Below, one piece after another: positions 16,220 to 24,868 of a stretch of DNA of 64,000 bases. Position numbers and translations under genes: made by a program. The first letter of the stretch is position 1; every line of letters begins with the position of its first letter. Source of the stretch: Demequina pelophila (lineage in GTDB: Bacteria; Actinomycetota; Actinomycetes; Actinomycetales; Demequinaceae). The stretch is from the NCBI RefSeq assembly GCF_000971175.1, contig NZ_BBLY01000004.1, forward strand, positions 120,298-184,297, in the 5' to 3' direction. The notes under the pieces were generated by a model. That model saw nothing but the letters and a program-made list of their open reading frames with translations. It was not told the DNA's origin and ran no database searches.

Positions 16220-18274
16220 TCAGCCCGTGTAGGTGACCTTCGCGGCGACGGCCTTGGCCGGCGGCGCGGTGGTCGTGTTGGTGAGCGTGCCCTCGTCGGG
16301 CTCCGGCTCCGGGTTGGTCGGGATGCATCCCGGGTCATCCGGGTACTCGACCGGGATCAGGACGCTGGGCGCGACGTCGAACGACACCTCCGCGTCCCGG
16401 GTCCAGCCCAGGTTCGCGGACGGGTCCTCGACCCAGAGCCCGTCGACCGTGTTCCAGCCGGGGTAGGACACCACCTCGCCGTTGATCACCGAGATCCCCG
16501 GCCACATCACCGAGCCCGACGGCGTCGCGAGTCCGCTCTGGACGTAGGTCGAGCCGAACCAGGTGAGCGTCGTGGTCGCGGGCAGCGTGCCGCCCGTGAT
16601 CGCGATGGAGTAGTCGAGGTAGGCGATCCCGTCGGCGCGGCAGATGGGCTGCACGTCCACGTCGATCGACGGGTTCGGGCGACCGGTCACGCACAAGGGG
16701 TCGTCCGCGGCCAGCTGTTCGTCGATCGTGTACGTCACGTCGAACGTGGTCGACCCGTCCGCGAAGGCGTGTCCGTCCTCCGCGGTGAAGGTCACCGTGT
16801 GCGTTCCGGGGGTCTCCGGCAGGGTGTCGGGCGCGACGGCGTTGATGTCCGTCACGAAGTCGATCCCGCCGGGGGCCGTGCAGGTGCCCGGGTAGACGAC
16901 CACCTGGGCGAGCGCGTCCGTGGGCACGGGCAGGCAGGAGTCGTCGGGGGAGAGCTCGGTCCCCGTGACCTCCCAGTCGCCCCACACGGCGGCGTCCTCG
17001 TCGAGCACCCAGCTCTCGCCGTCCCACATGTACGGGATGGAGCCGGTGCGGGTCTCGGTGGTGGTCACCGCGGTGCCGTCGAGCGGCATGGTGCACTCCG
17101 TGGCCTCGCGCTGCTCCGTCACGACCTTCGGGTTCGGCGGGTTGGGGTGCCCGGGCGAGCACAGCGGGTCGTCCGGATCGAGCTGGGGCTCGATCGTGTA
17201 CGTGACGTCGAGCGTGGTCGACCCGTTGTCGAACCGGTGACCCTCGTCGGCGGTGAACGTCACCGTGTGGGTTCCGGGTGCGGTGGGCAGGTCCGGCGCG
17301 ACGGCGTTGATGTCCGTCACGTAGGCGATCTCCCCGGGGGCGTCGCACGTGGCAGGCATCACCACGACCTCGGCCAGCGCGTCGAGTGGCCAGCACTCCT
17401 CGCTGTCGGCGGGCAGGAGCCCGTCGGCCTGGTCCTCCGGGACGGTCACGATCTCGCCCGAGGCCGGGTCGCATCGGTCCACCATCACCGGCGGGGGCGG
17501 CGGCATGCAGTCGTCATACGCCAGCAGCGACTGGTCGCCCTGCGCGGGCCACGAGACGGCGCCGGTGACCGGGTGGTTGAAGGTCCCGGCCGGGTAGATG
17601 TCGCCCGTGTGGTCGATGTGACCCGCCACGTAGAAGGCCGCGAGCGAGGTCTCGATCTTCACGTACGGGTTGGTGTCCGACCCGGTGGCGTGACAGAAGA
17701 CGATCTTCCTATCGCCCGTGCCGTCGTCACACTCGAGCCCCTCGTCCTCCGCGGGTGCCGTCCATGACGTGACCGCGTCGCCCGCGAAGACCACGCCCGC
17801 CGCGGCGACCGCGGTGATGACGTTGCCCTCGATCAGATAGGTGTACGCGGCCGTGTTCGTGTAGTCCCACGCTCCCGTGGTCTCGCACGTGTCCACCCAG
17901 GTGGGCGCGGCGGGGGTGACCGGGGTGGGCTCCTCGGGCTCCGGGGGCTCCTCCGGGGCCGCGCAGTCCTCGTACTGCAGCAGCGACTGGTCGCCCTGCG
18001 CGTCCCAGGACTCGCCCCGGAACGAGCCGGCCGGATAGATGTCCACGCCCGAGTGGTGCGCGGAGTCGTTGATGTGGCCGGCGTGATAGAACGCCGCCAC
18101 CGAGGTGGTGATGCGGTTGTACGGGTTCGTCGCCGAGCCCGTCGCGTGGCAGAACGTGATTCTCGCCTGGTCGGAGCCTCCCGACCCTCCTGCGTCGGCC
18201 GTCGCCGGTCCGGCGCCAGCGGTGAACGCGAGCGCCATCAGCGCCGCGGTCACCAGAAACTTCCTCAGTCTCAT
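16220..18274 (-). CDS. secreted CHATGS-motif surface protein B
   Basis: The 684-residue paralogue of protein A has signal peptide MRLRKFLVTAALMALAFTAG. It has two FCHATGS modules (residues about 40-105 and 190-255), each followed by GHI…DIYPAG and WPAQGDQSLL or WDAQGDQSLL. Bacterial Ig-like or FIVAR-like stretches follow (AVAPDLPTAPGTHTVTFTA, DVTYTIEPQLDPDDPLC). The C-terminal domain has YLDYSIAITGGTLP and NLGWTRDAEV. It too ends in VAAKVTYTG with no sorting tail. The extra module accounts for the length difference. Confidence 0.75.
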   Translation of the reverse strand: MRLRKFLVTAALMALAFTAGAGPATADAGGSGGSDQARITFCHATGSATNPYNRITTSVAAFYHAGHINDSAHHSGVDIYPAGSFRGESWDAQGDQSLLQYEDCAAPEEPPEPEEPTPVTPAAPTWVDTCETTGAWDYTNTAAYTYLIEGNVITAVAAAGVVFAGDAVTSWTAPAEDEGLECDDGTGDRKIVFCHATGSDTNPYVKIETSLAAFYVAGHIDHTGDIYPAGTFNHPVTGAVSWPAQGDQSLLAYDDCMPPPPPVMVDRCDPASGEIVTVPEDQADGLLPADSEECWPLDALAEVVVMPATCDAPGEIAYVTDINAVAPDLPTAPGTHTVTFTADEGHRFDNGSTTLDVTYTIEPQLDPDDPLCSPGHPNPPNPKVVTEQREATECTMPLDGTAVTTTETRTGSIPYMWDGESWVLDEDAAVWGDWEVTGTELSPDDSCLPVPTDALAQVVVYPGTCTAPGGIDFVTDINAVAPDTLPETPGTHTVTFTAEDGHAFADGSTTFDVTYTIDEQLAADDPLCVTGRPNPSIDVDVQPICRADGIAYLDYSIAITGGTLPATTTLTWFGSTYVQSGLATPSGSVMWPGISVINGEVVSYPGWNTVDGLWVEDPSANLGWTRDAEVSFDVAPSVLIPVEYPDDPGCIPTNPEPEPDEGTLTNTTTAPPAKAVAAKVTYTG

Positions 18275-18341
18275 GGCTGCCTCCCAGCGGGGAGGGGTGC
18301 GCGGCGTTGCGCTCCTCAGCGTTCCCCCCGCTACCCCTCAT
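18275..18341 (-). promoter_or_regulatory. conserved leader of secreted protein B
   Basis: The element GTAGCGGGGGGAACGCTGAG (plus-strand 18315-18334) and the following C-rich/G-rich hairpin match the leader of protein A. Further upstream, GTGCAAACG…AAACCCTG at 18363-18383 resembles 38022-38042. Confidence 0.6.
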
Positions 18342-18398
18342 CCTTCACCCAACGGACAACCCGTGCAAACGCTACAAACCCTGGTGAAATGGCACCAA

Positions 18399-18408
18399 GG
18401 GACGATGC
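18399..18408 (+). repeat. GGGACGATGC dispersed 10-mer (intergenic copy)
   Basis: The context is CCAAGGGACGATGCT, in the large spacer upstream of secreted protein B. Confidence 0.85.
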
Positions 18409-18532
18409 TGTTGGCGGGTTCTTGGTCGAGCGCTGGGGCCGTCTGGTGAGACGCGTAGAGGCGCCTTGGGGAGGGGCCGTGAGGGGCGTCACAACACGCC
18501 CGGCGTGGCCCGCCGGAGGTCCCGAATTTGCT

Positions 18533-18621
18533 AGATTACGTGCATGAACACCGGAGTCGTGAGCCTCGCGCAGCGCCGCGCGTGCGCGTTCACGTACGCC
18601 GTGCCCGATACCTCGCGGTGA
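18533..18621 (+). CDS. possible leaderless 25-residue ORF
   Basis: TAGATT at 18533-18538 looks like a -10 element, and an ATG follows at 18544, so the transcript would start at or near the start codon. The 25-codon ORF includes SLAQRRACAFTYAVP and stops at 18621. It may be a leader peptide for the next ORF or the dehydrogenase. Coding status is unproven. The coordinates include the -10. Confidence 0.3.
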
Positions 18622-18698
18622 CCCGCGCCCCGAGTCCTCGTCGCCGCGCTCCGGCACCCCGTTCACCCAGACCACTTCTCTTGAGAAACGACCCCGTC

Positions 18699-18914
18699 AT
18701 GCTGCTCGGCCCGCTCACCTCGAACCCCTCGATCCCCACCCTGCCCGACATGCCTCGCCTCGCCTCCGTCACCCCCGGCGGGGACGGCCTCGCGCCGGTC
18801 AAGCCGCGCCACGAGCGCCACCACCTGCTGCGCCACCTCAACCCCGAGGCCCACGCGTACGAGCCCAACTCGCGCACGGACCTCGAGGCCCGCACCCTCG
18901 TCGGCCTGAAGTAA
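18699..18914 (+). CDS. hypothetical small protein
   Basis: The 71-codon ORF starts MLLGPLTSNPSIPTLPDMP and ends EPNSRTDLEARTLVGLK. The amino-acid composition is less Arg/Ala-dominated than a random GC-rich frame, which argues weakly for coding. There is no signal peptide, helix-turn-helix or known motif. It sits between the 25-codon ORF and a perfect hairpin, upstream of the dehydrogenase. Confidence 0.35.
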   Translation: MLLGPLTSNPSIPTLPDMPRLASVTPGGDGLAPVKPRHERHHLLRHLNPEAHAYEPNSRTDLEARTLVGLK

Positions 18915-18953
18915 CAGGCCACGCCCTGCAGTAGCAGAACACAGACCCCCGGG

Positions 18954-18991
18954 ACCGGGGACGATGCACCACCCCCCGCATCGTCCCCGGT
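18954..18991. terminator. perfect hairpin built from two GGGACGATGC motifs
   Basis: ACCGGGGACGATGC, a 10-base C-rich loop and GCATCGTCCCCGGT form a 14-bp perfect stem. It ends 20 bp before the dehydrogenase ATG. It could be a terminator or attenuator, or simply two inverted copies of the dispersed motif. Confidence 0.7.
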
Positions 18992-19010
18992 GCCGGCCTG
19001 CGGTGGAACA

Positions 19011-21944
19011 ATGGCGGGCGTGACGACGACGCACCTGTTCCCCGGCGCCTCCACCCCGGCCGACCCCGCCGCCGCCGACCTTGCCGCGGCCCTCGCGCGC
19101 GCGATCGACGGCGAGGTGGACCTCGCGCCCCGTCGCCGCGCCGAGTACGCGTCCGACGCCTCCAACTACCGCGTGGTGCCCCAGGTGGTCGCCCTCCCGC
19201 GCGACGCCGACGACCTGCTCGCCGCGCTCGCGACCGCCCGCGAGGCGGGCGTGCCCACCACGCTGCGCGGCGCGGGCACCTCGGTGGCCGGCAACGCGAT
19301 CGGCCCGGGCCTCGTGCTCGACGTGTCGCGCCACATGAACCGGATCCTCGACGTGGACGTCGAGGCCCGCACCGCGCGCGTCCAGCCCGGCGTGATCCTC
19401 TCGACGCTCCAGGCGCGGGTCGCCGGCCACGGCCTGCGCTTCGGGCCCGACCCCTCGACGTCCACGCGCGCGACGTTCGGCGGGATGATCGGCAACAACG
19501 CGTGCGGCCCCCACGCCGTGGCCTTCGGTCGCACGGCGGACAACGTCCTCGCGCTCGACGCGGTCGACGGCCTGGGACGCCGCTTCACCGCCGGCCCCGG
19601 CCGCGCCGGCCACATCCCCGGGCTCGAGGACCTGGTCCGCGAGCACCTCGCGCTCATCCGCACGGAGTTCGGCCGCTTCAGCCGCCAGGTGAGCGGCTAC
19701 TCGCTCGAGCACCTGCTGCCCGAGCACGGCGCGGACCTCGCGCGCTTCCTGGTCGGCTCGGAGGGCACGCTCGCGACCACCCTCGAGGCGACCGTCCGGC
19801 TGGTCGACGTCCCGCCCGTGCGCCTCACCGCCGCCTTCGGCTACGCGGACATGCCCGCCGCGGCCGATGCGGTGGTGGGCATCCTGCCCCACGCCCCCCA
19901 GGCGGTCGAGGGCCTGGACGCGCGCCTGGTCGCCCGCGTCGCCGCCGCCACGGGCGCGGTGCCCCCGCTGCCCGAGGGCGCCGGCTGGCTGTTCGTCGAG
20001 GTGGGCGGCGCCACCGTCGAGGAGGCCGAGGAGTCCCTCGCCGCGCTCGCGGCCGACGCGGGCGCCGACTCCTGGCGCGCCGTCCGCGACCCCCAGGAGG
20101 CCGCTCGCCTGTGGGCCATCCGCGCCGACGGTGCCGGACTGTCCGGCCGCACCCCGCAGAACACCGAGGCCTGGCCCGGCTGGGAGGACGCCGCCGTCCC
20201 GCCCGAGCGTCTGGGCGCGTACCTGCGCGACTTCGACGCGCTCATGGACCGCCACGGGGTGACGGGCCAGCCCTTCGGGCACTTCGGGGACGGCTGCATC
20301 CACGTCCGCCTGGACATCCCCCTCCAGGTCGACGGCCGGCCCCTCCGTGAATTCATGCACGATGCCGCGGCCCTGGTCGCGTCCCACGGCGGGTCCCTCT
20401 CGGGAGAGCACGGCGACGGCCGCGCCCGCTCCGAGATGCTGCCCGCGATGTACAGCCCCGAGGCGATCGGCCTGTTCAAGGCCGTCAAGCACCTCTTCGA
20501 CCCCGAGAACTTGCTCAACCCGGGGGTCCTCGTGGACCCCGACCCTCTCGACGCGAACCTGCGCCGCCCCGCGGCGCCGGCCACCGCATCGGCCGGATTC
20601 ACGCTGCCCCACGACCACGGCGACCTGGCCGAGGCCCTGCACCGCTGCACGGGCGTGGGCAAGTGCCGCGCGGACGCGATCGGCGCCGGTTCCGGCTTCA
20701 TGTGCCCCAGCTACCAGGCCACGGGCGACGAGAAGGACGTCACCCGCGGGCGGGCGCGCGTGCTCCAGGAGGCCCTGCGCCACCAGCGCGGCCTCACCAG
20801 CCCGGAGGTGCGCGAGAGCCTGGACCTGTGCCTGAGCTGCAAGGCGTGCTCCGCGGACTGCCCGTCCGGCGTGGACATGGCCGCGTACAAGTCGGAGGTG
20901 CTCCACCAGACGTACAAGGGCCGCCTGCGCCCCATGACGCACTACTCGATCGGGTGGCTGCCGCGGTGGCTCAAGGTGATCGGGCTCGCGCCGCGCCTCG
21001 TCACCGCGGTGATGACGCCGGACTGGGTGCAGCGGCTCATCGTCCCGCTCGCCGGGATGGACAAGCGCCGCCGCCTGCCGGCCTTCGCGCGTCCTTTCCG
21101 GTCGTCCGGGGTGGCCAGGGCGCGACGGGCCGATGCGCCGGGTCGCCTGGGTCGCGACGAGGGCCCGGCCGCGGGGGAGGGGCGCGACCTGTCGCGCCTG
21201 GTGGTCCTGTGGGCGGACTCGTTCAGCGACGGCCTCGAGCCGGAGATCCCCGAGGCGATCGTCGCGGTGCTCGAGGACGCGGGCCTCGAGGTCGCGGTGG
21301 TCGCGGGCGACGCGTGCTGCGGCGTCACGTGGATCTCGACCGGCCAGCTCGACGGCGCCAAGAGGCGGCTGGAGCACCTGCTGGGCGTGCTGGGGCCGTG
21401 GGCGGTCAACGGCGTGCCCATCGTGGGCGTCGAGCCGTCGTGCACCGCGGTCCTGCGCGGGGACCTGGTCGAGCTGCTGCCCGAGGATCCGCGCGCGCAC
21501 GCCGTGGCCTCCGCGACGGCGACGCTCGCGGAGGTGCTCACGGGCCGGTCGCCGGTCAAGGTCCGGGACGGGTGGCGCGTGCCGGACCTGTCCGACGTGA
21601 CCGCGGTGGTGCAGCCGCACTGCCACCAGTACTCGGTGATGGGGTACGCCGCCGACCGCGAGCTGCTCGGGCGGGCCGGCGCGACCGTCACGGAGACGGC
21701 CGGCTGCTGCGGGCTCGCGGGTAACTGGGGCACGGAGAAGGGTCACTACGACGTGTCCGTCAAGGTCGCGGAGAACTCGCTGCTGCCGGCGCTGCGGGAG
21801 GCGCCTTCGGGTTCCGTGTATCTGGCGGACGGGGTGAGCTGCCGGACCCAGGCGAACGACCTCGCGGGCGTACAGGGCCGGCACCTGGCGCAGCTGCTGC
21901 GCGAGCGGCTGGGAGCGCAGGGGGCGCAGACGCCTGGCGAATAG
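19011..21944 (+). CDS. FAD/Fe-S oxidoreductase, D-lactate or glycolate dehydrogenase type
   Basis: This is a fusion of about 977 residues. The N-terminal half is a PCMH-type FAD domain (LRGAGTSVAGNAIGPGLVLD, TFGGMIGNNACGPHAVAFGR) with the FAD-oxidase C-terminal part (GHFGDGCIHVRLD, SGEHGDGRARSEML). The second half has two 4Fe-4S motifs (CTGVGKCRAD…C and CLSCKACSADCPSG) and CCG domains ending TAGCCGLAGNWG. Such proteins oxidise D-2-hydroxyacids and pass electrons to quinone. The ATG at 19011 is favoured; a GTG at 19020 is possible. The exact substrate cannot be read from sequence. Confidence 0.9.
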   Translation: MAGVTTTHLFPGASTPADPAAADLAAALARAIDGEVDLAPRRRAEYASDASNYRVVPQVVALPRDADDLLAALATAREAGVPTTLRGAGTSVAGNAIGPGLVLDVSRHMNRILDVDVEARTARVQPGVILSTLQARVAGHGLRFGPDPSTSTRATFGGMIGNNACGPHAVAFGRTADNVLALDAVDGLGRRFTAGPGRAGHIPGLEDLVREHLALIRTEFGRFSRQVSGYSLEHLLPEHGADLARFLVGSEGTLATTLEATVRLVDVPPVRLTAAFGYADMPAAADAVVGILPHAPQAVEGLDARLVARVAAATGAVPPLPEGAGWLFVEVGGATVEEAEESLAALAADAGADSWRAVRDPQEAARLWAIRADGAGLSGRTPQNTEAWPGWEDAAVPPERLGAYLRDFDALMDRHGVTGQPFGHFGDGCIHVRLDIPLQVDGRPLREFMHDAAALVASHGGSLSGEHGDGRARSEMLPAMYSPEAIGLFKAVKHLFDPENLLNPGVLVDPDPLDANLRRPAAPATASAGFTLPHDHGDLAEALHRCTGVGKCRADAIGAGSGFMCPSYQATGDEKDVTRGRARVLQEALRHQRGLTSPEVRESLDLCLSCKACSADCPSGVDMAAYKSEVLHQTYKGRLRPMTHYSIGWLPRWLKVIGLAPRLVTAVMTPDWVQRLIVPLAGMDKRRRLPAFARPFRSSGVARARRADAPGRLGRDEGPAAGEGRDLSRLVVLWADSFSDGLEPEIPEAIVAVLEDAGLEVAVVAGDACCGVTWISTGQLDGAKRRLEHLLGVLGPWAVNGVPIVGVEPSCTAVLRGDLVELLPEDPRAHAVASATATLAEVLTGRSPVKVRDGWRVPDLSDVTAVVQPHCHQYSVMGYAADRELLGRAGATVTETAGCCGLAGNWGTEKGHYDVSVKVAENSLLPALREAPSGSVYLADGVSCRTQANDLAGVQGRHLAQLLRERLGAQGAQTPGE

Positions 21945-22136
21945 TTGCATAAAGTTCACAAATCCGACACTGTGTGGTTACTCGCGGGGCGCGCGGGCGC
22001 ACTAGCCTGAAGCCAGCCGCGGGGCCGGAGGGGGGTCGCGATGGTCAGCTGGGGGATCGTGCAGGACAGGGTGGCGGCCGTGCGAGCCGCCGGACGGGAC
22101 AACGGCGTCCCGTCGCCGCCCGCCTACGCTGGCCAT

Positions 22137-22799
22137 GTGAACCGCGCCGCGCTGCTCTCGACTCTTGGACTCGCCCTCGCCGCGTGCGCGGCCGGCGGGG
22201 GTGGCGGCGGCGACGCTCCGACGACGGATGCCGCGTCGATCCGCCTCGCCGTGGTGGGCGACTCCCTCTCCGCGGGCTTCTCGCGGGACTTCTCAGCTGG
22301 GGACATCGACGGGTCCAGCTGGGTGCCATACGCCCTCGGTGGAGGCGGCGGTGGCGACGGTGACGGTGACGGCGTGAGCTTCGCCGGTGGCACCGCGGTC
22401 CCCGGCGCGACCGCGCCGCAGCAGCTCGCACGCGCCGAGCCCGTCGACGCGGACGTGCTGGTCCTCGCGCTGGGCACCAACGACCTCGCCTGGCGCCTGC
22501 CCTTCGAGGAGACCGCGGGCGCGCTGGTCGACATCGCCGCGACCGTGGGCGCGCCGCGGGTGATGCTCCTCGCCATCCCCCCGATCGAGCCCGAGATCTC
22601 GCCCACCACCCCGGTCTACAACCGGCAGCTGCGGCGGCTCGCGGCCGACCGCGGCTGGGAGTTCGTCGACGCCCCCGCCCCGGTGCGGGACGGCGACGCG
22701 TGGGCGCCCGGCGCCACCACCGACGGGGTCCACTACACGCTCGAGTCCGCGCGCCTCGTCGGCGCGACGGTCGGTGACGCGATCCGTGCCGGGGCCTGA
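22137..22799 (+). CDS. SGNH/GDSL hydrolase lipoprotein 1
   Basis: The 220-residue exported protein has an N-terminal lipobox (LALAAC). The SGNH blocks are VVGDSLSAGF (Ser), FAGGT (Gly), ALGTNDLAWR (Asn) and DGVHYTLES (Asp/His). These esterases deacylate polysaccharides or lipids outside the cell. A glycine-rich loop, GGGGGGDGDGDG, interrupts the fold. The GTG at 22137 is preferred over an ATG at 22041 because it starts the signal peptide. It is paralogous to 23407-24162. Confidence 0.85.
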   Translation: MNRAALLSTLGLALAACAAGGGGGGDAPTTDAASIRLAVVGDSLSAGFSRDFSAGDIDGSSWVPYALGGGGGGDGDGDGVSFAGGTAVPGATAPQQLARAEPVDADVLVLALGTNDLAWRLPFEETAGALVDIAATVGAPRVMLLAIPPIEPEISPTTPVYNRQLRRLAADRGWEFVDAPAPVRDGDAWAPGATTDGVHYTLESARLVGATVGDAIRAGA

Positions 22800-23376
22800 G
22801 CGGGCGCTCGCCTCGTGGCTGGCGCGGGGCGTGCGCATCGGCGCCTGGTTGCTGGTCGCGATCGTGCTCGCAGGCGTCGTCGGAATCCCGCTGTACGTGT
22901 TCCCCGCGCACGACGAGCCGCGCGAGGTGGACGTCGCGTATGTCATCGGCCCGCCCACCGATGCGCGGATGAGGGTGGCCGAGGCGATGGTGGCCGCAGG
23001 TCAGGCCGACGCCGTCATGGTCTCCGTGACCGAGGACCCCGACGTGCGCAGGTACCACGGGCGCGCCGCCGCGGTCTGCGACGAGGGAGTGTTGGGGCCC
23101 GAGGTCAAGGTCGTCTGCCTCATGCCGGACCCCTTCACCACCCGCGGCGAGGCGCGGGCGCTCGCGGACGAGGCGCAGGCGCACGGTTGGCGCTCGGCCG
23201 CCGTCATCACCTTCACGCCGCACATCAGCCGCACGCGCGTCATCATGGAGCGGTGCTTCGCCGGCAACATCGCGTACCTCGATCCGGGGCAGTCTCTTCC
23301 GAAGCGCGTGTGGGCGTACCAATACGTCTATCAGACGCTCGCGTTCGTCAAGGTGGCGGCGATGCCGTCCTGCTGA
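22774..23376 (+). CDS. DUF218/YdcF-like membrane protein
   Basis: One transmembrane helix (LLVAIVLAGVVGIPLYVF) is followed by a DUF218 domain with VIGPPTDARMRVAEAMVAAG, FTTRGEARALADEAQAHGW and FTPHISRTRVIMERCF. DUF218 proteins such as SanA/YdcF are linked to envelope functions. The GTG start overlaps the previous gene by 26 bp; a GTG at 22786 is the alternative. It lies between two related lipoprotein hydrolases. Confidence 0.8.
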   Translation: MTRSVPGPERALASWLARGVRIGAWLLVAIVLAGVVGIPLYVFPAHDEPREVDVAYVIGPPTDARMRVAEAMVAAGQADAVMVSVTEDPDVRRYHGRAAAVCDEGVLGPEVKVVCLMPDPFTTRGEARALADEAQAHGWRSAAVITFTPHISRTRVIMERCFAGNIAYLDPGQSLPKRVWAYQYVYQTLAFVKVAAMPSC

Positions 23377-23406
23377 GCGCGCGACGGCGCGAGGTAGCCT
23401 GACCGC

Positions 23407-24162
23407 GTGACCCCCTCCGTCCGTGCGCTCGCGCTGCCCGCCGCCCTGGCGGCGGCGCTCACGCTCGGGGCGTGCACGGCCGCTCCCGTGCCGGCCGTGA
23501 CGGCCGCCGCCTCGGCGGGCGCACAGCCGGCCGCGGCCCCGGTGGCGACGGCGTCGCCCGAGCCGGTGAGCACTGTCGGCACCGTGCCCGCGGCGGCGAC
23601 GGTCACCCTCCCGCTCACCTTCGCCGTGGTGGGCGACTCCCTGTCGCTGGGCAACTCCCCGGACTTCGAGCACGGCGTCACGGGCGAGCTCAGCTGGGTG
23701 CATCACGCGCGCGGCGACGGCGCGGTCTTCGTGGGCGGCACCGCCGTCGAGGGCGCGCCGTCGTGGACCCAGGCCGACCGCGCCGCGCTCCTCGAGGAGG
23801 ACGTGCTCGCCGCGGACGTGCTCGTCATGGCGCTGGGCACCAACGACATGAGCGCGGACGTGGGCGCCGCGCGCACCTACGAGGCGCTCGCGGACATCGC
23901 CGCGACCTTCGACGCGGAGCGCGTCCTGGTGCTCGCCGTCCCGCCGCGCCGCTACGAGATCGACCCCACCACCACCGAGTTCAACGCCGGCCTGCAGTCG
24001 CTGGCCGCGGAGATGGACTGGGAGTACGTCGACGCCCCCGCGCCGGTGCGCGACGGGGACGCGTGGGCGGACGGCATGACGGGCGACGGCATCCACTACA
24101 CGCGGGCGGCCATCCCGCTCGTGGGCGCGGCCGTCGGCGCGGCGTTGAGAGGCGAGGAGTGA
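23407..24162 (+). CDS. SGNH/GDSL hydrolase lipoprotein 2
   Basis: The 251-residue lipoprotein (lipobox TLGAC) has an Ala/Pro linker and then SGNH blocks VVGDSLSLGN, FVGGTAVEG, ALGTNDMSAD and DGIHYTRAA. EYVDAPAPVRDGDAW is almost identical to the first paralogue, so the pair arose by local duplication around the DUF218 gene. Its stop overlaps the next GTG. An extracellular esterase role is expected; the substrate is unknown. Confidence 0.85.
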   Translation: MTPSVRALALPAALAAALTLGACTAAPVPAVTAAASAGAQPAAAPVATASPEPVSTVGTVPAAATVTLPLTFAVVGDSLSLGNSPDFEHGVTGELSWVHHARGDGAVFVGGTAVEGAPSWTQADRAALLEEDVLAADVLVMALGTNDMSADVGAARTYEALADIAATFDAERVLVLAVPPRRYEIDPTTTEFNAGLQSLAAEMDWEYVDAPAPVRDGDAWADGMTGDGIHYTRAAIPLVGAAVGAALRGEE

Positions 24163-24719
24163 CGGTGCGACAGGGGACGATGCTCGGGCGGGTTCTCGCG
24201 GCCGTCGCCGCCACGGCGGCGTACGTGGGTGCGCTGAGCGGCTGTGTGGTGTCGACGCCGGCCTCCGAGGAGGGCGGTGAGAGGCTCGCGCGCGAGCTGT
24301 TCGACCTCACCAATGAGGAGCGCGACGCCCAGGGGCTCGAGGCGCTGCGCTGGTCGGACTGCCTCGAGGACAAGGCCGCGGATCGCGCCGCGCCGTTCGT
24401 CGACGACCCGGACCTGGTGCACGACGTGCTCGTCTCCACGTGCCACGAGGGCGCGAGCGCGGGGGAGAACCTGTCGCGCTCCGAGCGGTCCGCGGCGCAG
24501 GTGGTGGACGCGTGGCTGGGCTCCGCCGGCCACCGCGCCAACCTGCTGAGCGCGGACTTCGAGATCTCCGGGGTGGCCTGTCTGCCCGCCGAGGAGGACG
24601 TCTACGCGTGCGCCCAGCTGTTCGAGGGCGCGGCCGTCGCGGTGCCGGTCGACCCGAGCGCGGAGCCCTCCGCCGAGGCGTCGCCGTCCGCGTCGCCGTC
24701 CGCGTCGCCCGGCGAGTAG
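24159..24719 (+). CDS. CAP-domain lipoprotein
   Basis: The protein has a lipobox (GALSGC) and a CAP/SCP domain: LFDLTNEERDAQGLEALRW, AGENLSRS and AWLGSAGHRANLLSADF. A repetitive tail of Ser/Ala/Pro follows, encoded by GCGTCGCCGTCC repeats. Bacterial CAP proteins are secreted and their biochemical role is mostly unknown. The GTG at 24159 overlaps the previous stop. The ATG at 24180 is also possible and lies within a GGGACGATGC motif (24174-24183). Confidence 0.85.
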   Translation: MTVRQGTMLGRVLAAVAATAAYVGALSGCVVSTPASEEGGERLARELFDLTNEERDAQGLEALRWSDCLEDKAADRAAPFVDDPDLVHDVLVSTCHEGASAGENLSRSERSAAQVVDAWLGSAGHRANLLSADFEISGVACLPAEEDVYACAQLFEGAAVAVPVDPSAEPSAEASPSASPSASPGE

Positions 24720-24770
24720 CGCGCGCATTCCCTGCACCGAAAAGCCGCAAGCCCCGCGAACCGTGCACTA

Positions 24771-24799
24771 GCGACAATTGGGACATTCGCTGTTACAGT
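24771..24799 (+). promoter_or_regulatory. promoter of the LAATG protein gene
   Basis: GCGACA at 24771-24776, a 17-bp spacer and TACAGT at 24794-24799 form a plausible promoter. The leader that follows has two G-tracts (GGGGGTCACTGAGGG and CACTGGGGGGG). Confidence 0.45.
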
Positions 24800-24868
24800 C
24801 GGAATCGCGGGGGTCACTGAGGGTTCCACTGGGGGGGTCACGCCTTCGCTCTGTTGTCTGGGGGAGTC

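Noticed and set aside
18663..21959. A 1098-codon open frame on the minus strand
   Set aside because: It is antisense to the FAD/Fe-S dehydrogenase, Arg/Gly/Ala-rich and lacks domain motifs; long antisense frames are expected in DNA this GC-rich.
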